Origin: CAZRIE01 sp964600075 | GTDB taxonomy: Bacteria; Bacteroidota; Bacteroidia; Flavobacteriales; Flavobacteriaceae | DNA length: 64,000 nucleotides | Direction of reading: 5' to 3' | Assembly: GCA_964600075.1 (NCBI GenBank) | Contig: CAZRIE010000012.1 | Location: 1 to 64,000, forward strand | In this document: positions 35,243-44,267 of the stretch, in pieces | Layout of the letters: each line of letters begins with the position of its first letter | Numbering within the stretch: position 1 is the first letter of the stretch | Translations under genes and position numbers: made by a program | The notes under the pieces: model-generated | What the model was told of the DNA's origin: nothing | Database searches by the model: none | Seen by the model: only the letters and a program-made list of their open reading frames with translations

Positions 35243-36061
35243 CTACAACCTTCTTTTATCTTTGATATAGGCGGCTATTTCCCCTACGGGGGCTACCCAT
35301 ATTTTGTTTGCGGGGTCCATTAAGTACGGCAAAAGTCTTTTAAGCATCATTACTTCTGTGGTCTGCTTATCTTTCTTGCCGATATCATGGCCAGCCAAGA
35401 CGAGCCACAAGCCATTTTTCCTTGACGTCTCGATAATGGTTTTGATTTCATCAAAGTCCTTTCCGTCCATCTCCATACCGGTGATTTGAGCGAGGTCGCA
35501 ATAGGTCGGGTCGTTTGGGGTTTCATCCAACCAGGTCCTTCCAGATGAAAATCGATTTGAGATAACGGGAACATAACTTTGCGTATCTGCTCCCCGGCCT
35601 ACGAAAGTTTGGCCACAGGGGTAGGCAAATTCCGTGGGTGTTACGTTTAGCAATTGCTGAACTTTTTCGTTGGCGTTCGCCAGTTCCTCATCCATCTGTG
35701 GCAGGGTATATTCTTCAAGTGCTTTGTCGCGTGCCCATAAAAAGTTTCCTGAACAAGGGTGTAATTGTGAATGGTTGCCGATTTCATGTCCGTTCTCTAC
35801 GGCCAGTTGCCAATCTTCCAATGCCTTTTCGACGGCTGACGGAACAACATAAAAGGTGGCTTTTACGCCATATTTATCAAGTAGGGGAGTGCCTATTTCT
35901 ACTTGGCTTTTTCTGCCATCGTCCCATGTGAGGCTTACCGCAGTAGTTTTCCCTTCAGGCCATTGGAAGGTTTCTGTGCTTTGGGCGAAAACGACGATGG
36001 AAGAAAACGCAAATAGTATGGAAAGTATGGTTCTTGGAGCGATTTTCATAATGGATTTCAT
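35243..36061 (-). CDS. Polysaccharide deacetylase (NodB-fold), exported
   Basis: Removes N- or O-acetyl groups from a polysaccharide. The protein has 272 residues from ATG 36061; ATG 36049 is an equally possible start. The signal peptide ends near VVFAQ. NodB motif 1 is SLTWDDGRKSQ (TxDDG-like, with Trp in place of the usual Phe) and motif 2 is IGNHSQLHPC, supplying the metal-binding His residues. FAYPCGQTF and WLVLAGHDIG match motifs 3 and 5. The 249-bp gap downstream (34994-35242) shows nothing recognisable. Substrate unknown. Confidence 0.85.
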   Translation of the reverse strand: MKSIMKIAPRTILSILFAFSSIVVFAQSTETFQWPEGKTTAVSLTWDDGRKSQVEIGTPLLDKYGVKATFYVVPSAVEKALEDWQLAVENGHEIGNHSQLHPCSGNFLWARDKALEEYTLPQMDEELANANEKVQQLLNVTPTEFAYPCGQTFVGRGADTQSYVPVISNRFSSGRTWLDETPNDPTYCDLAQITGMEMDGKDFDEIKTIIETSRKNGLWLVLAGHDIGKKDKQTTEVMMLKRLLPYLMDPANKIWVAPVGEIAAYIKDKRRL

Positions 36062-36280
36062 GTTGGATATTTTTAGCGATTCGGCAATTGTGCAATTATT
36101 GTAAACTGCTTGGGAGTGTAAATCCTGTTTTTGGTCTATGGAGGGAAAACCATATATGTTATTTATTGCACCAATATAAGGGATTAATCCCAAATTTTGA
36201 GGTAGTTGAAAAGAAGCGATCCAGAAAAGCTGAAAAGGAATTTAATCTTGTAGAAAAAAAGAATTTTAAGCAACCTTAAT

Positions 36281-37765
36281 TCAAGCCCGCGCCGTCAAAG
36301 ACTTCGTAAAAACGAACCCAAAGCCTATGAACAACATCAAATGAAAAGGGAAGAGCCCAAAATCATTTAAAGGAATGGCACTGTACATGCCAAAAAGAAA
36401 GTAGACAATCAGTATGGCCTCCAAAATCATGTTCGGCGAAAGCTTCTTGGCGAGGTACTTGTTGCCCTTCCAAGAGTCAGTAAGATTGTTTAGGTTGAAT
36501 TTCGGCGTTCGCACAAATTCGCTGCGCTTACCCATATGGCCCTCAAGAACCGCTATGGAGTTATGCAAAGAAAAACCTAAAGCCACCGAAAAGAAGGTAA
36601 AAAAGAGTTTGATATAATCGACAAAATTATCAAAGCTGCTGCCCTGAATACTCTTGTAGGTAAACCAATAGCAAACGAACAAGATAATGGTACTCGAAAC
36701 AAAGAAACTGAGTAAGGTAAAGACTAAATCAAATTGAGGGAATAGGGCCTTGATATACATCGCCGGAATACTCAATAAAGAGACCAAAAAAACACATAGG
36801 AACATCGAGCTGTTCAACAAGTGCATCACGCCATGAAATTTCGTTTTGAACGAAATGTTCCTAGCAGAAATTAAGTTCCATACCGTTTTTTTAAAGTTTT
36901 CAGCACCACCCTTGTTCCAACGAAACTGCTGCGAACGCGCTGCACTGATGACCACGGGAAGTTCAGCTGGAGTCTCCACGTCCTCCAAATACTTGAATTT
37001 CCAGTTTTTGAGTTGCGCTCTATAGCTGAGGTCAAGGTCTTCCGTGAGGGTGTCACCTTCCCAATTACCTGCATCGAAGATACATTCTTTGCGCCAAATC
37101 CCTGCCGTACCGTTAAAGTTGATGAAATGGCCTTTTGCATTTCTTCCGACCTGTTCCAACGTAAAATGGGCGTCTAAGGCAAAAGCCTGTATACGCGTCA
37201 AAGTAGAATAATCTCGATTGATGTGCCCCCAACGGGTCTGTACTACACCGATTTCGGGGTCTTTAAAATAAACGACCGTTTTTTTCAACCAATCACTATC
37301 CGGTAAAAAGTCGGCATCAAAAATCGCTACGAATTCGCCTTTGGCGATTTCAAGTCCATCTTTTAAAGCACCTGCCTTATAACCTTGGCGATTTTCTCGA
37401 CGAATATGTTGTATGTCAAGTCCTGTTTTTTGTAATTCTTGAACCCACTTTGCGGTATCCACAACTGAATCATCGGTAGAGTCATCTAAGACCTGAATTT
37501 CGAGTTTGCTTTTCGGATATTCGATTTTGGCGATGTTTTCCAACAAGCGTTCCATCACATATTCTTCATTATATACGGGAAGCTGAATGGTAACAAGCGG
37601 GATTTCCCTTGGGTCAAGAAGATTGAATTTAGGTGCGGTCTGGTTTCGCCTTTTATAGCCCAAGTAGTTGACCAAAAGGTTCAATTGTGCCAAACTATAA
37701 AAGAATATCAATAATAGCGCGATACTGTATATTGAGAGGATGATATAAGCGATCAGTAATCCCAT
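36281..37765 (-). CDS. Processive-type GT2 glycosyltransferase (cellulose synthase-like)
   Basis: A 494-residue inner-membrane glycosyltransferase. One N-terminal helix precedes the cytoplasmic catalytic domain, which shows TIQLPVYNEEYVMERLLENI, LDDSTDD, the DxD-type IFDADFLPDSD, TEDLDLSYRAQLKN and the QxxRW-type motif QQFRWNKGG. Four or five C-terminal helices follow. The QxxRW motif marks membrane-embedded enzymes of the cellulose/hyaluronan synthase and ceramide glucosyltransferase groups. The DPM1-like gene ends 1 bp upstream, so the two are co-transcribed. Product (polymer or glycolipid) undetermined. Confidence 0.88.
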   Translation of the reverse strand: MGLLIAYIILSIYSIALLLIFFYSLAQLNLLVNYLGYKRRNQTAPKFNLLDPREIPLVTIQLPVYNEEYVMERLLENIAKIEYPKSKLEIQVLDDSTDDSVVDTAKWVQELQKTGLDIQHIRRENRQGYKAGALKDGLEIAKGEFVAIFDADFLPDSDWLKKTVVYFKDPEIGVVQTRWGHINRDYSTLTRIQAFALDAHFTLEQVGRNAKGHFINFNGTAGIWRKECIFDAGNWEGDTLTEDLDLSYRAQLKNWKFKYLEDVETPAELPVVISAARSQQFRWNKGGAENFKKTVWNLISARNISFKTKFHGVMHLLNSSMFLCVFLVSLLSIPAMYIKALFPQFDLVFTLLSFFVSSTIILFVCYWFTYKSIQGSSFDNFVDYIKLFFTFFSVALGFSLHNSIAVLEGHMGKRSEFVRTPKFNLNNLTDSWKGNKYLAKKLSPNMILEAILIVYFLFGMYSAIPLNDFGLFPFHLMLFIGFGFVFTKSLTARA

Positions 37766-37766
37766 A

Positions 37767-38459
37767 TTATTTTATGCTGTATTTGAAAATCCAAGTCAAT
37801 ATTTTTACGCCTGCAAATATACTACCTTTTACAGTTCCCGATACCTTTGAAATACCAATTCTTTTCTTGTAACGCACTGGTACTTCGGTGTATGCTAATT
37901 TATTTTTTAAGGCTTTTAGCTGCATTTCCACTGTCCAGCCGTAGGTCTTGTCTTCCATTTCAAGTGTTAACAACTTGTTATAGGCTATAGCCCTAAACGG
38001 CCCAAGGTCAGTAAATGTTGCCCTAAACAACAATTTCATCAAAAAGGTAGCGAGCCAATTACCGAATATTTGTTGGGGGGTCATACTACCTTCCTCTCTT
38101 AGTCGCTTTACCCGCGCACCGATTACAAAATCATAACCTTTATTTAAAATAGGGGCTACAACCTTATCGAGTTCTTCGGGGTAATCGGAGTAGTCTCCAT
38201 CAATAAATACGATGATATCGGGTACTTTGGACTGCTGGGCGACGTAATCCATGCCTTTTAAACAGGCATAGCCGTACCCTTTTCTTTCTTCGGTCAATAC
38301 TGTTGCACCTGCGGCATGGGCATTTTCTGCGGTTCTGTCGGAAGAATTATTGTTGACCACAATAACTTCGGAAACCGAATCGGGAATCTCTTTAATAACG
38401 TCGGCAATGGAATCTGCCTCATTGAACGCGGGAATGATAACCTTGATTGTTGAACTCAT
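37767..38459 (-). CDS. GT2 glycosyltransferase, dolichol-phosphate-mannose synthase-like
   Basis: A 230-residue cytoplasmic GT2 enzyme of the DPM1/polyprenyl-phosphate glycosyltransferase type. It has KVIIPAFNEADSIADVIKEI at the N-terminus, VVNNNSSDRTAE, the DxD motif FIDGDYSDYPEE, and the DPM-like segment DLGPFRAIAYNKLL. No C-terminal membrane helices are obvious. It probably makes a polyprenyl-phosphate sugar that a GT-C enzyme such as the one at 33632 could use. It directly precedes the processive GT2 gene with a 1-bp gap. Confidence 0.85.
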   Translation of the reverse strand: MSSTIKVIIPAFNEADSIADVIKEIPDSVSEVIVVNNNSSDRTAENAHAAGATVLTEERKGYGYACLKGMDYVAQQSKVPDIIVFIDGDYSDYPEELDKVVAPILNKGYDFVIGARVKRLREEGSMTPQQIFGNWLATFLMKLLFRATFTDLGPFRAIAYNKLLTLEMEDKTYGWTVEMQLKALKNKLAYTEVPVRYKKRIGISKVSGTVKGSIFAGVKILTWIFKYSIK

Positions 38460-38618
38460 TTAAATCTTTTCAATTGGCTGCAAATTTGGTCATTTACACA
38501 GTTATTTTGCCTTTTTTTATTTCCGTAGCCCTGCTATGCATATCTAAAAAGCCTTCATATCTGCACAAAAACCTTAATTTTCGCTTCAATTCAAAAATAT
38601 TAAATTAATTCACTGGCA

Positions 38619-39104
38619 TTATCTTAAGTCGGATAAGCTGTTCTCTTTTTTAAAACTACTAAAACTGTACCATTCTTTAATTTTTTTTCCGTCGCTATAT
38701 TTTTCCGCTGAAGAAAGTTTTTCGTCTATATATTTCAAACAATAGCCATTTTTCTTTCCATTGTTCAACTGGCATTTATGGTTGACTTTTCCATTGGTAT
38801 CATAGAACAGCCACCAGCTCGCTTTTTTACCATTTTTATAATGCCCCTCTTGCAGTGGCCTACCTTTCGGGTCATAAAAATGCCAATATGCAACACGCTG
38901 TCCTTTTCTGTAATGTCCTTGTTCTGAGTATTTTCCGTTAGGGTGGTAGAATTTCCAGTAGTCTGTTTTTGCGCTGTTTTTTAACCAGCCCTCGGCTTTA
39001 ATCTTTCCGGTTTGGTAATATTCTTTATGGTATACGCTTTTTTCTTCGGATGGATTTCCAAAGAGCACAAACACAAAGGTCATAAAAACCAATTTAGGAA
39101 ACAT
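38619..39104 (-). CDS. YwqK/MORN_2-repeat protein
   Basis: A 161-residue protein beginning with a short hydrophobic signal-like stretch (MFPKLVFMTFVFVLFG). It is built of about five repeats of the MORN_2/YwqK type, each about 22 residues with a pattern Y-x-x-G-x-x-x-x-G-x-W or YWxFY, for example KTDYWKFYHPNGKYSEQGHY and ASWWLFYDTNGK. Such proteins are sometimes called antitoxin YwqK homologues, but no toxin partner is adjacent. Function unknown; probably periplasmic or surface-associated. Confidence 0.75.
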   Translation of the reverse strand: MFPKLVFMTFVFVLFGNPSEEKSVYHKEYYQTGKIKAEGWLKNSAKTDYWKFYHPNGKYSEQGHYRKGQRVAYWHFYDPKGRPLQEGHYKNGKKASWWLFYDTNGKVNHKCQLNNGKKNGYCLKYIDEKLSSAEKYSDGKKIKEWYSFSSFKKENSLSDLR

Positions 39105-39211
39105 GTCTCGTTTATTATTTTAATTTTTGTCGGAGTAATGAGTAAGAACTATCACTATGTCGTGGTTTTCGTCGCGTATGTAAGACCTTTGTGGTCTTGG
39201 TCACGACCGAT

Positions 39212-40792
39212 TTATTCTTTATTTACCAATTTCATCAAGTCCACATCATTACCGAGCAATATTTCGGTGGGGTTGATACGCCCTTCCAATGGTCCGTTTT
39301 CCAATTTCAAGACCCCACGCGGGCAAACCGCAGAACATATACCGCAGCCTACACAACTGGAGCGAACTATATTCTCGCCTTTTTGGGCGTATGCACGAAC
39401 ATCGATACCCTGTTCACAATAGGTAGAGCAATTACCGCAAGAGATACATTGCCCTCCATTGGTGGTTATTCTGAAACGAGATTTAAACCGCTGAACAAAA
39501 CCCAAATAGGCTGCTAACGGGCAACCGAAACGACACCAAACGCGGTTACCAAAAATTGGGTAGAAGCCTGTTCCTATGACACCCGCGAATACAGAGCCAA
39601 TTGCCAAACTATAGGTATTTTGAACGCTCTGGGTCTTAATGCCCAATACTGTTCCAGATTCAGCGAAAAAGCTATATAGCGTCATTCCGGTCATGACAAC
39701 GGCGAAAAGTAGAACGCCATGTATGAGCCAACGCTCAATTTTCCAGGCAAACAATGATTTATCGGAATGTTGGCGATAGGGGTCTCCTAAAGTTTCGGCC
39801 AGACCACCGCATCCGCAGACCCAAGAGCAGTACCATCTTTTTCCGAAAAAGTAGACCATCACGGGTACGACGATAAGTGTAAGGACAATGCCCCAAACCA
39901 AAATAAAAAGTCCGATACCACCACTGTTCAATAGTTCCTTCAAGTTCCAACTAAAAAAGAAATCGTAATCCAACGGAAAGGCATTCTTAAAATCGTAATA
40001 GGGCATTTGCAATCGCACCATGATTTCGGGAATCAAGAATGCAAATACGATTTGAAAAAACAATACCGAAGTCGTGCGGACCATCTGGTAAACGTTGTGG
40101 CGATACTTAATGTACATGCGAACGGCCATTACGGTCATCACAGTACAATACATAAAGCCGTATACGAACCAATGCCCAGCGGGATTTCCGCTTAGACTTT
40201 CACTTATCGGATCTACGAGATACGTCCAATTCACCGCAAATTGAGGGGCGAAATAGAGTACTAGATAAAAGGAGACTAGGAAAATAAAGACTAACCAAGC
40301 GATCCACCCGCGATTCGTGGAGCTTTTATGATAGATTCCGTCATTTTTAATCCCTTTTTTGCCCAAAAGGATAACGTTGGGCAGAATGAACATCAAGGCC
40401 CCTATGATGCCCAAACCAAAGGTCAAAAACCACATAAGCCCTTTGTTGTTTTCTATAAATCCATTTCCGGATTTTTTTCCGATCAAGGCCGCCATGTCCT
40501 TACTTGAAGTATAGATTACTTTCTTGTACTCTTTGTTTTGCCTATGTTGGGCGTTGGCTTTGTTCAGGGCATCTTTGATTTGAGTGGATAGCCCCAACAT
40601 ACCGTTAAAGTCTTTACCAACCACATTTTTATTCATCCCATCGATAAAAATATCGCTTTTAAGGCCTTTGTCCTTAACAATTTCGTCGAAAGAGCTCTGG
40701 TTTAATTTATAGGTCCCAATTATGGGGAGGACGGTAAAAATGGCTAATCCTATGAGGAAGATAACCAGACCACTGTTTTTTATTGCATTCAT
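39212..40792 (-). CDS. Membrane-bound 4Fe-4S polyferredoxin (NosR/NapH/CcoG-like)
   Basis: A 526-residue redox membrane protein. N-terminal residues 1-110 include a helix and an extracytoplasmic segment; about five more helices follow. Two NosR-like cysteine motifs, WYCSWVCGCGGLAET and VWCRFGCPLAAYLG, lie at the ends of helices. Two bacterial-ferredoxin 4Fe-4S sets close the protein: CISCGNCSTYCEQGID and CVGCGICSAVCPRG. It should move electrons between the cytoplasm and quinone or a periplasmic partner. The FAD oxidoreductase gene is just upstream on the same strand (113-bp gap). The physiological acceptor is unknown; no nitrous oxide or nitrate reductase genes are near. Confidence 0.88.
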   Translation of the reverse strand: MNAIKNSGLVIFLIGLAIFTVLPIIGTYKLNQSSFDEIVKDKGLKSDIFIDGMNKNVVGKDFNGMLGLSTQIKDALNKANAQHRQNKEYKKVIYTSSKDMAALIGKKSGNGFIENNKGLMWFLTFGLGIIGALMFILPNVILLGKKGIKNDGIYHKSSTNRGWIAWLVFIFLVSFYLVLYFAPQFAVNWTYLVDPISESLSGNPAGHWFVYGFMYCTVMTVMAVRMYIKYRHNVYQMVRTTSVLFFQIVFAFLIPEIMVRLQMPYYDFKNAFPLDYDFFFSWNLKELLNSGGIGLFILVWGIVLTLIVVPVMVYFFGKRWYCSWVCGCGGLAETLGDPYRQHSDKSLFAWKIERWLIHGVLLFAVVMTGMTLYSFFAESGTVLGIKTQSVQNTYSLAIGSVFAGVIGTGFYPIFGNRVWCRFGCPLAAYLGFVQRFKSRFRITTNGGQCISCGNCSTYCEQGIDVRAYAQKGENIVRSSCVGCGICSAVCPRGVLKLENGPLEGRINPTEILLGNDVDLMKLVNKE

Positions 40793-40905
40793 AAATATGA
40801 CTTACTGATACTCGCGTGGTCACTTAGCGCAGCCGAAGTGAACGGGGTATCTTTTTTTACTTTAATTAGAAGTTCTTTTTCCCATACAAACCTATTTGGT
40901 CGAGG

Positions 40906-42255
40906 TTAAGCTTTAGCAAAAATACGTTTCCAACTTTTTTTCTTCGGGTGGATATTCGTTCCGAATTCCGAATTATACTTTGAAACAATTTCCGACTCGT
41001 ATTGTGAATAGAATTCTGGATCGAAATTGGCATCTTTTAGATATTCCATCACATAATCCATATCACGTTCTTCAGTAAGCCACCGGTCAAAAATCTCATG
41101 CCGCATGCGGATGCCGAAGGAGTTAATACCTAAAAATTTATTAGTAGCTGCATGGAAAGCTGCGGTAATACATATGTTTTCGGTAGCATGTCGCCAATGA
41201 AAATGCTTTTCGTATTCTTTTTTGCCCTTGTCGCTAAAAACCCAACCGTAGGTTTGATATTCGATATCAAGAAATTTGGCAGAATTGAACCAATGCCCAG
41301 GATTGTACGCTCGTTTGTTACCACAAATGGTATGTGCCAGAGCTTCGCCCATCATTCTACCCGTATACCATACCGCTTCTATAGGTCTGCGATTGTCAAT
41401 GGCTTCATGCTGCTCGGCGCAGTCACCTATGGCGTAGATATCTTCAATGTTGGTTTCCAGATAGCGGTTGACTTTTACACCTCTACCTAATTCGATTCCC
41501 GAATCTTTTAGAAAATCGATATTTGGGGTAACGCCCGCAGTTAGGCCGACCACAGTGCATGCGATTTCTTCTCCGGTTTCTTGTATGGTTATCGCACGGG
41601 CATGGCCGTTCTCATCCGCAAGTATTTCGCCGAGGTTCTTTCCGAGACGCAAATCGATGTGATGTTCTAAAATATGCTCATTAAGCAGTTGCGATTCGCC
41701 ATTGGGTAGCACCCCGTTCCAAAAGCTATCTTCACGAACTAAAAAAGTAACCGGAATATCCCTGCTGCTTAGCATTTCTGCCAATTCGATCCCTATCAGA
41801 CCCCCACCAACGATGACCGCACGTTTACATACTTCTTTATTCGGCGCATTGGCTTCTAACTGGTCGAGATCTTGCTTTGAATATAGGCCTTGAACGCCTT
41901 TTAAATCTTGCCCTGGCCACCCGAATTTGTTCGATTTAGAACCTGTGGCGATAATCAATTTATCGTAGGCCAGCTCTTTTCCATCCTGTAAAACCAACTT
42001 TTTGTTTTGGTAATCAACGCTGGTCACATATCCTTTAAGAAGGTCTATTCTGTTTTTCTTCCAAAACCAATTTTCGTAAGGCTGCGTATGCTCAAATTTC
42101 ATATGACCCATATAGACATACATTAAAGCGGTACGTGAGAAAAAATAATCGGTTTCGGTTGAAACTATGGTGATTTTCTTGTCTGAAAGTTTTCTAATGT
42201 GCCTTGCAGCCGAAACACCGGCAATTCCATTACCGATAATGACAATATGTTCCAT
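40906..42255 (-). CDS. NAD(P)H:FAD oxidoreductase (nitrite/rubredoxin-reductase-like) with C-terminal extension
   Basis: A 449-residue class II pyridine nucleotide-disulfide-type oxidoreductase without the redox disulfide. The FAD site is HIVIIGNGIAGVSAARHIRK, the second FAD contact is YDKLIIATGSKSN, the NAD(P) site is AVIVGGGLIGIELAEMLSS, and the closing motif is NIEDIYAIGDCAEQ. About 130 C-terminal residues (from about 320) are unlike the usual short tail; they include a His/Trp-rich segment and a basic end. It precedes the polyferredoxin gene and probably feeds it electrons. It is divergent from the DUF547 gene. Confidence 0.88.
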   Translation of the reverse strand: MEHIVIIGNGIAGVSAARHIRKLSDKKITIVSTETDYFFSRTALMYVYMGHMKFEHTQPYENWFWKKNRIDLLKGYVTSVDYQNKKLVLQDGKELAYDKLIIATGSKSNKFGWPGQDLKGVQGLYSKQDLDQLEANAPNKEVCKRAVIVGGGLIGIELAEMLSSRDIPVTFLVREDSFWNGVLPNGESQLLNEHILEHHIDLRLGKNLGEILADENGHARAITIQETGEEIACTVVGLTAGVTPNIDFLKDSGIELGRGVKVNRYLETNIEDIYAIGDCAEQHEAIDNRRPIEAVWYTGRMMGEALAHTICGNKRAYNPGHWFNSAKFLDIEYQTYGWVFSDKGKKEYEKHFHWRHATENICITAAFHAATNKFLGINSFGIRMRHEIFDRWLTEERDMDYVMEYLKDANFDPEFYSQYESEIVSKYNSEFGTNIHPKKKSWKRIFAKA

Positions 42256-42491
42256 ATAAAATTCGTGGTAGTTGTGCGTTCTGTCGCATTTAAAGGTAAG
42301 AACTTAATCGAGGTAGGCAATTTAGAACGATTTTAAATATTTGTTTATGGTGTAAGGTTTGTATGTGAATATCGTACTTGTAACCTGTTGATTTTCGAAA
42401 TCTTAAATAAATCATAAAATGTATGCATCTTTGTAGGGTTGTGAACATCATCTCGACAGAAGCGTCAACAAATACTAATAAAACGATTATA

Positions 42492-43214
42492 ATGAAAAAA
42501 TCAGTTTTAGCTCTAGGGATTCTTTTTTTATGCTTTACTTTTTCAATAAATGCCCAAAGTACTTCAGCGTTCTTTTCGAAAACAGATGCATTTCTAAGTG
42601 AGCATGTAACGAATGGTCGGGTCGATTATGCAAAGATTAAATCGAACCCCGTTGAATTGGATGCATTGGTCGAAATGGCAAAGGGAATTTCGGTTTCAAA
42701 GGATAACGCTAAGGAATATCAAGCATTTTGGATCAATGGATACAACCTTTCGGTTATTAAAGGAATAGTAGAAAATTACCCCTTGAAATCACCTTTAGAT
42801 GTTAGTGGGTTTTTCGATAAGACCAAATATGACATCGGCGGGAAAAGCATTACCCTTAACGATATGGAACATCAATTGTTGCGGGATAATTTTTCAAAAG
42901 ACCCGCGTTTTCACTTTGTACTTGTTTGTGCCGGCCTAGGATGCCCGCCTATAATAGACGAAGCCTATACGCCCGATAGACTGAAGTCGCAATTGAATCG
43001 GCAGACGAAAAAGGCCCTGAACGACCCGAATTTTATCCAGGTCATTAAGAATAAGGTAGAAATCTCCCAGATTTTTGAGTGGTACAAAGGTGATTTTACC
43101 CAAAACGGACAGAGCTTGGTCGATTTTATCAACAAATACAAAACCGAAAAACTTCCTGAAAAAACCAAGGTGTCTTACTATCCTTATGATTGGACCTTGA
43201 ACGAAACGAAATAA
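42492..43214 (+). CDS. DUF547 protein, exported
   Basis: A 240-residue secreted protein with a signal peptide ending near SINAQ. DUF547 signatures are YQAFWINGYNLSVIKGIVEN, NDMEHQLLRDNF and RFHFVLVCAGLGCPPI, the last with a conserved Cys-rich turn reminiscent of cysteine-dependent folds. The ATG at 42492 gives the clean signal peptide; an in-frame ATG 69 bp upstream does not. A CATCTTTG motif at about 42427 may be part of the promoter. It is divergent from the redox pair and 34 bp upstream of an outer-membrane protein gene. Function unknown. Confidence 0.85.
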   Translation: MKKSVLALGILFLCFTFSINAQSTSAFFSKTDAFLSEHVTNGRVDYAKIKSNPVELDALVEMAKGISVSKDNAKEYQAFWINGYNLSVIKGIVENYPLKSPLDVSGFFDKTKYDIGGKSITLNDMEHQLLRDNFSKDPRFHFVLVCAGLGCPPIIDEAYTPDRLKSQLNRQTKKALNDPNFIQVIKNKVEISQIFEWYKGDFTQNGQSLVDFINKYKTEKLPEKTKVSYYPYDWTLNETK

Positions 43215-43248
43215 AATAACAACACCAATTCAAAAAGAACTGTCAATT

Positions 43249-44202
43249 ATGAAATTTATTAAAAGAAATATATTTCTGTCAGGGCTCCTTTTGGCTACTT
43301 TGCCTGGATTTTCGCAAGAAGATACCGATGAACAAGACAAGCCGCAGCAAACAAGTAATGTGCAAACCTACACCCCATCAAAACTGCTAAACAAAGGGCA
43401 GTGGGATATTAAGTTTTTCAATGGCCTTTATACACAGACCAAGCAGACCGATGGCGGAAGTACACCACAAGATATTCCGAGGCAAACATTTTTTACGAAT
43501 ACCACCGAGATTTATACAGGGGTAAGTGAAAGTTCTAGAATCAATATTGGATTGGTCTTTCAGATAAGGGCGAATACCTACGGTGGGGCAGATGCTTTAA
43601 GCGCCTTTAGTTTTGAAGATAATGAGACCGATGCCCGTAGCGGATTTACGACTATTGCCCCGTCAATTCGGGTACAGCCCTTTGCAAACATTGGTAACTT
43701 CTCGTTCACTAGTTCGCTGTTCTTCCCAGTTTTTAAAGATGTGCCAAATGCACCTTACCTTGATAAAAGAAGTATTTTTTGGGAAACTAAGTTTTTCTAT
43801 GACAAGACTTTTGGTAACAATAACTGGCAAGTTTTTACGGAGGCCGACCTTGGGTTCAATTTTGGTGAGAAAAGGGCCGATGCCGACCCGGTGACCGAGA
43901 ATATAGGCGAGCGTTTTGCGAACAATAGTTTAGTAGTACCCTTGAGTATTTTTCTTAGCTATTTTCCTTCTTCAAAGTCGACTATTTTCATAAATGGGCA
44001 ACAGTCTTTTTTTATCGGATATGATAATCCTGATGCCAGTGGCAATAATTTTTCACAAGATTATACAGCGCTTGGTTTTGGTGGAAAATATCAATTGACC
44101 GATGCTTTGAACATAGAGCTTTCATACAATAATTTTGTAAGGGGGAGCAGTTTTCAAGGTCTCGGACAAACGTTTAGTTTGGGCTTGCGCGCCATATTTT
44201 AA
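43249..44202 (+). CDS. Predicted outer-membrane beta-barrel protein
   Basis: A 317-residue exported protein with signal peptide ending at LPGFSQ. After a short Gln/Asp-rich linker it consists of alternating amphipathic strands, for example NIGLVFQIRANTYGG, FSFTSSLFFPVF and FSLGLRAIF, and ends in Phe, as outer-membrane barrels typically do. I cannot assign it to a named transporter family with certainty. It follows the DUF547 gene by 34 bp, so the two are probably co-expressed. The hairpin at 44231-44267 lies just after it. Confidence 0.75.
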   Translation: MKFIKRNIFLSGLLLATLPGFSQEDTDEQDKPQQTSNVQTYTPSKLLNKGQWDIKFFNGLYTQTKQTDGGSTPQDIPRQTFFTNTTEIYTGVSESSRINIGLVFQIRANTYGGADALSAFSFEDNETDARSGFTTIAPSIRVQPFANIGNFSFTSSLFFPVFKDVPNAPYLDKRSIFWETKFFYDKTFGNNNWQVFTEADLGFNFGEKRADADPVTENIGERFANNSLVVPLSIFLSYFPSSKSTIFINGQQSFFIGYDNPDASGNNFSQDYTALGFGGKYQLTDALNIELSYNNFVRGSSFQGLGQTFSLGLRAIF

Positions 44203-44230
44203 GCGCATAATCATAAATACTGTATTTTAG

Positions 44231-44267
44231 GAGTCTTAATAAACGATATATGCGAGCATTAAGACTC
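44231..44267 (+). promoter_or_regulatory. Hairpin enclosing the start codon of the GH113-like gene
   Basis: Arms GAGTCTTAAT (44231-44240) and ATTAAGACTC (44258-44267) pair perfectly over 10 bp around a 17-nt loop that contains the ATG at 44250. The RNA continues with TTCTTTTT. It therefore looks like an intrinsic terminator for the outer-membrane protein gene and, at the same time, would occlude initiation of the next gene. Confidence 0.55.

Noticed and set aside
38619..39104. The YwqK-like gene as part of a toxin-antitoxin pair
   Set aside because: No toxin-like gene is adjacent and the protein appears exported, so only the repeat family is reported.
39212..42255. A denitrification (nos/nap) locus
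   Set aside because: Only the polyferredoxin resembles NosR/NapH; no reductase, maturation or cytochrome gene is present nearby.
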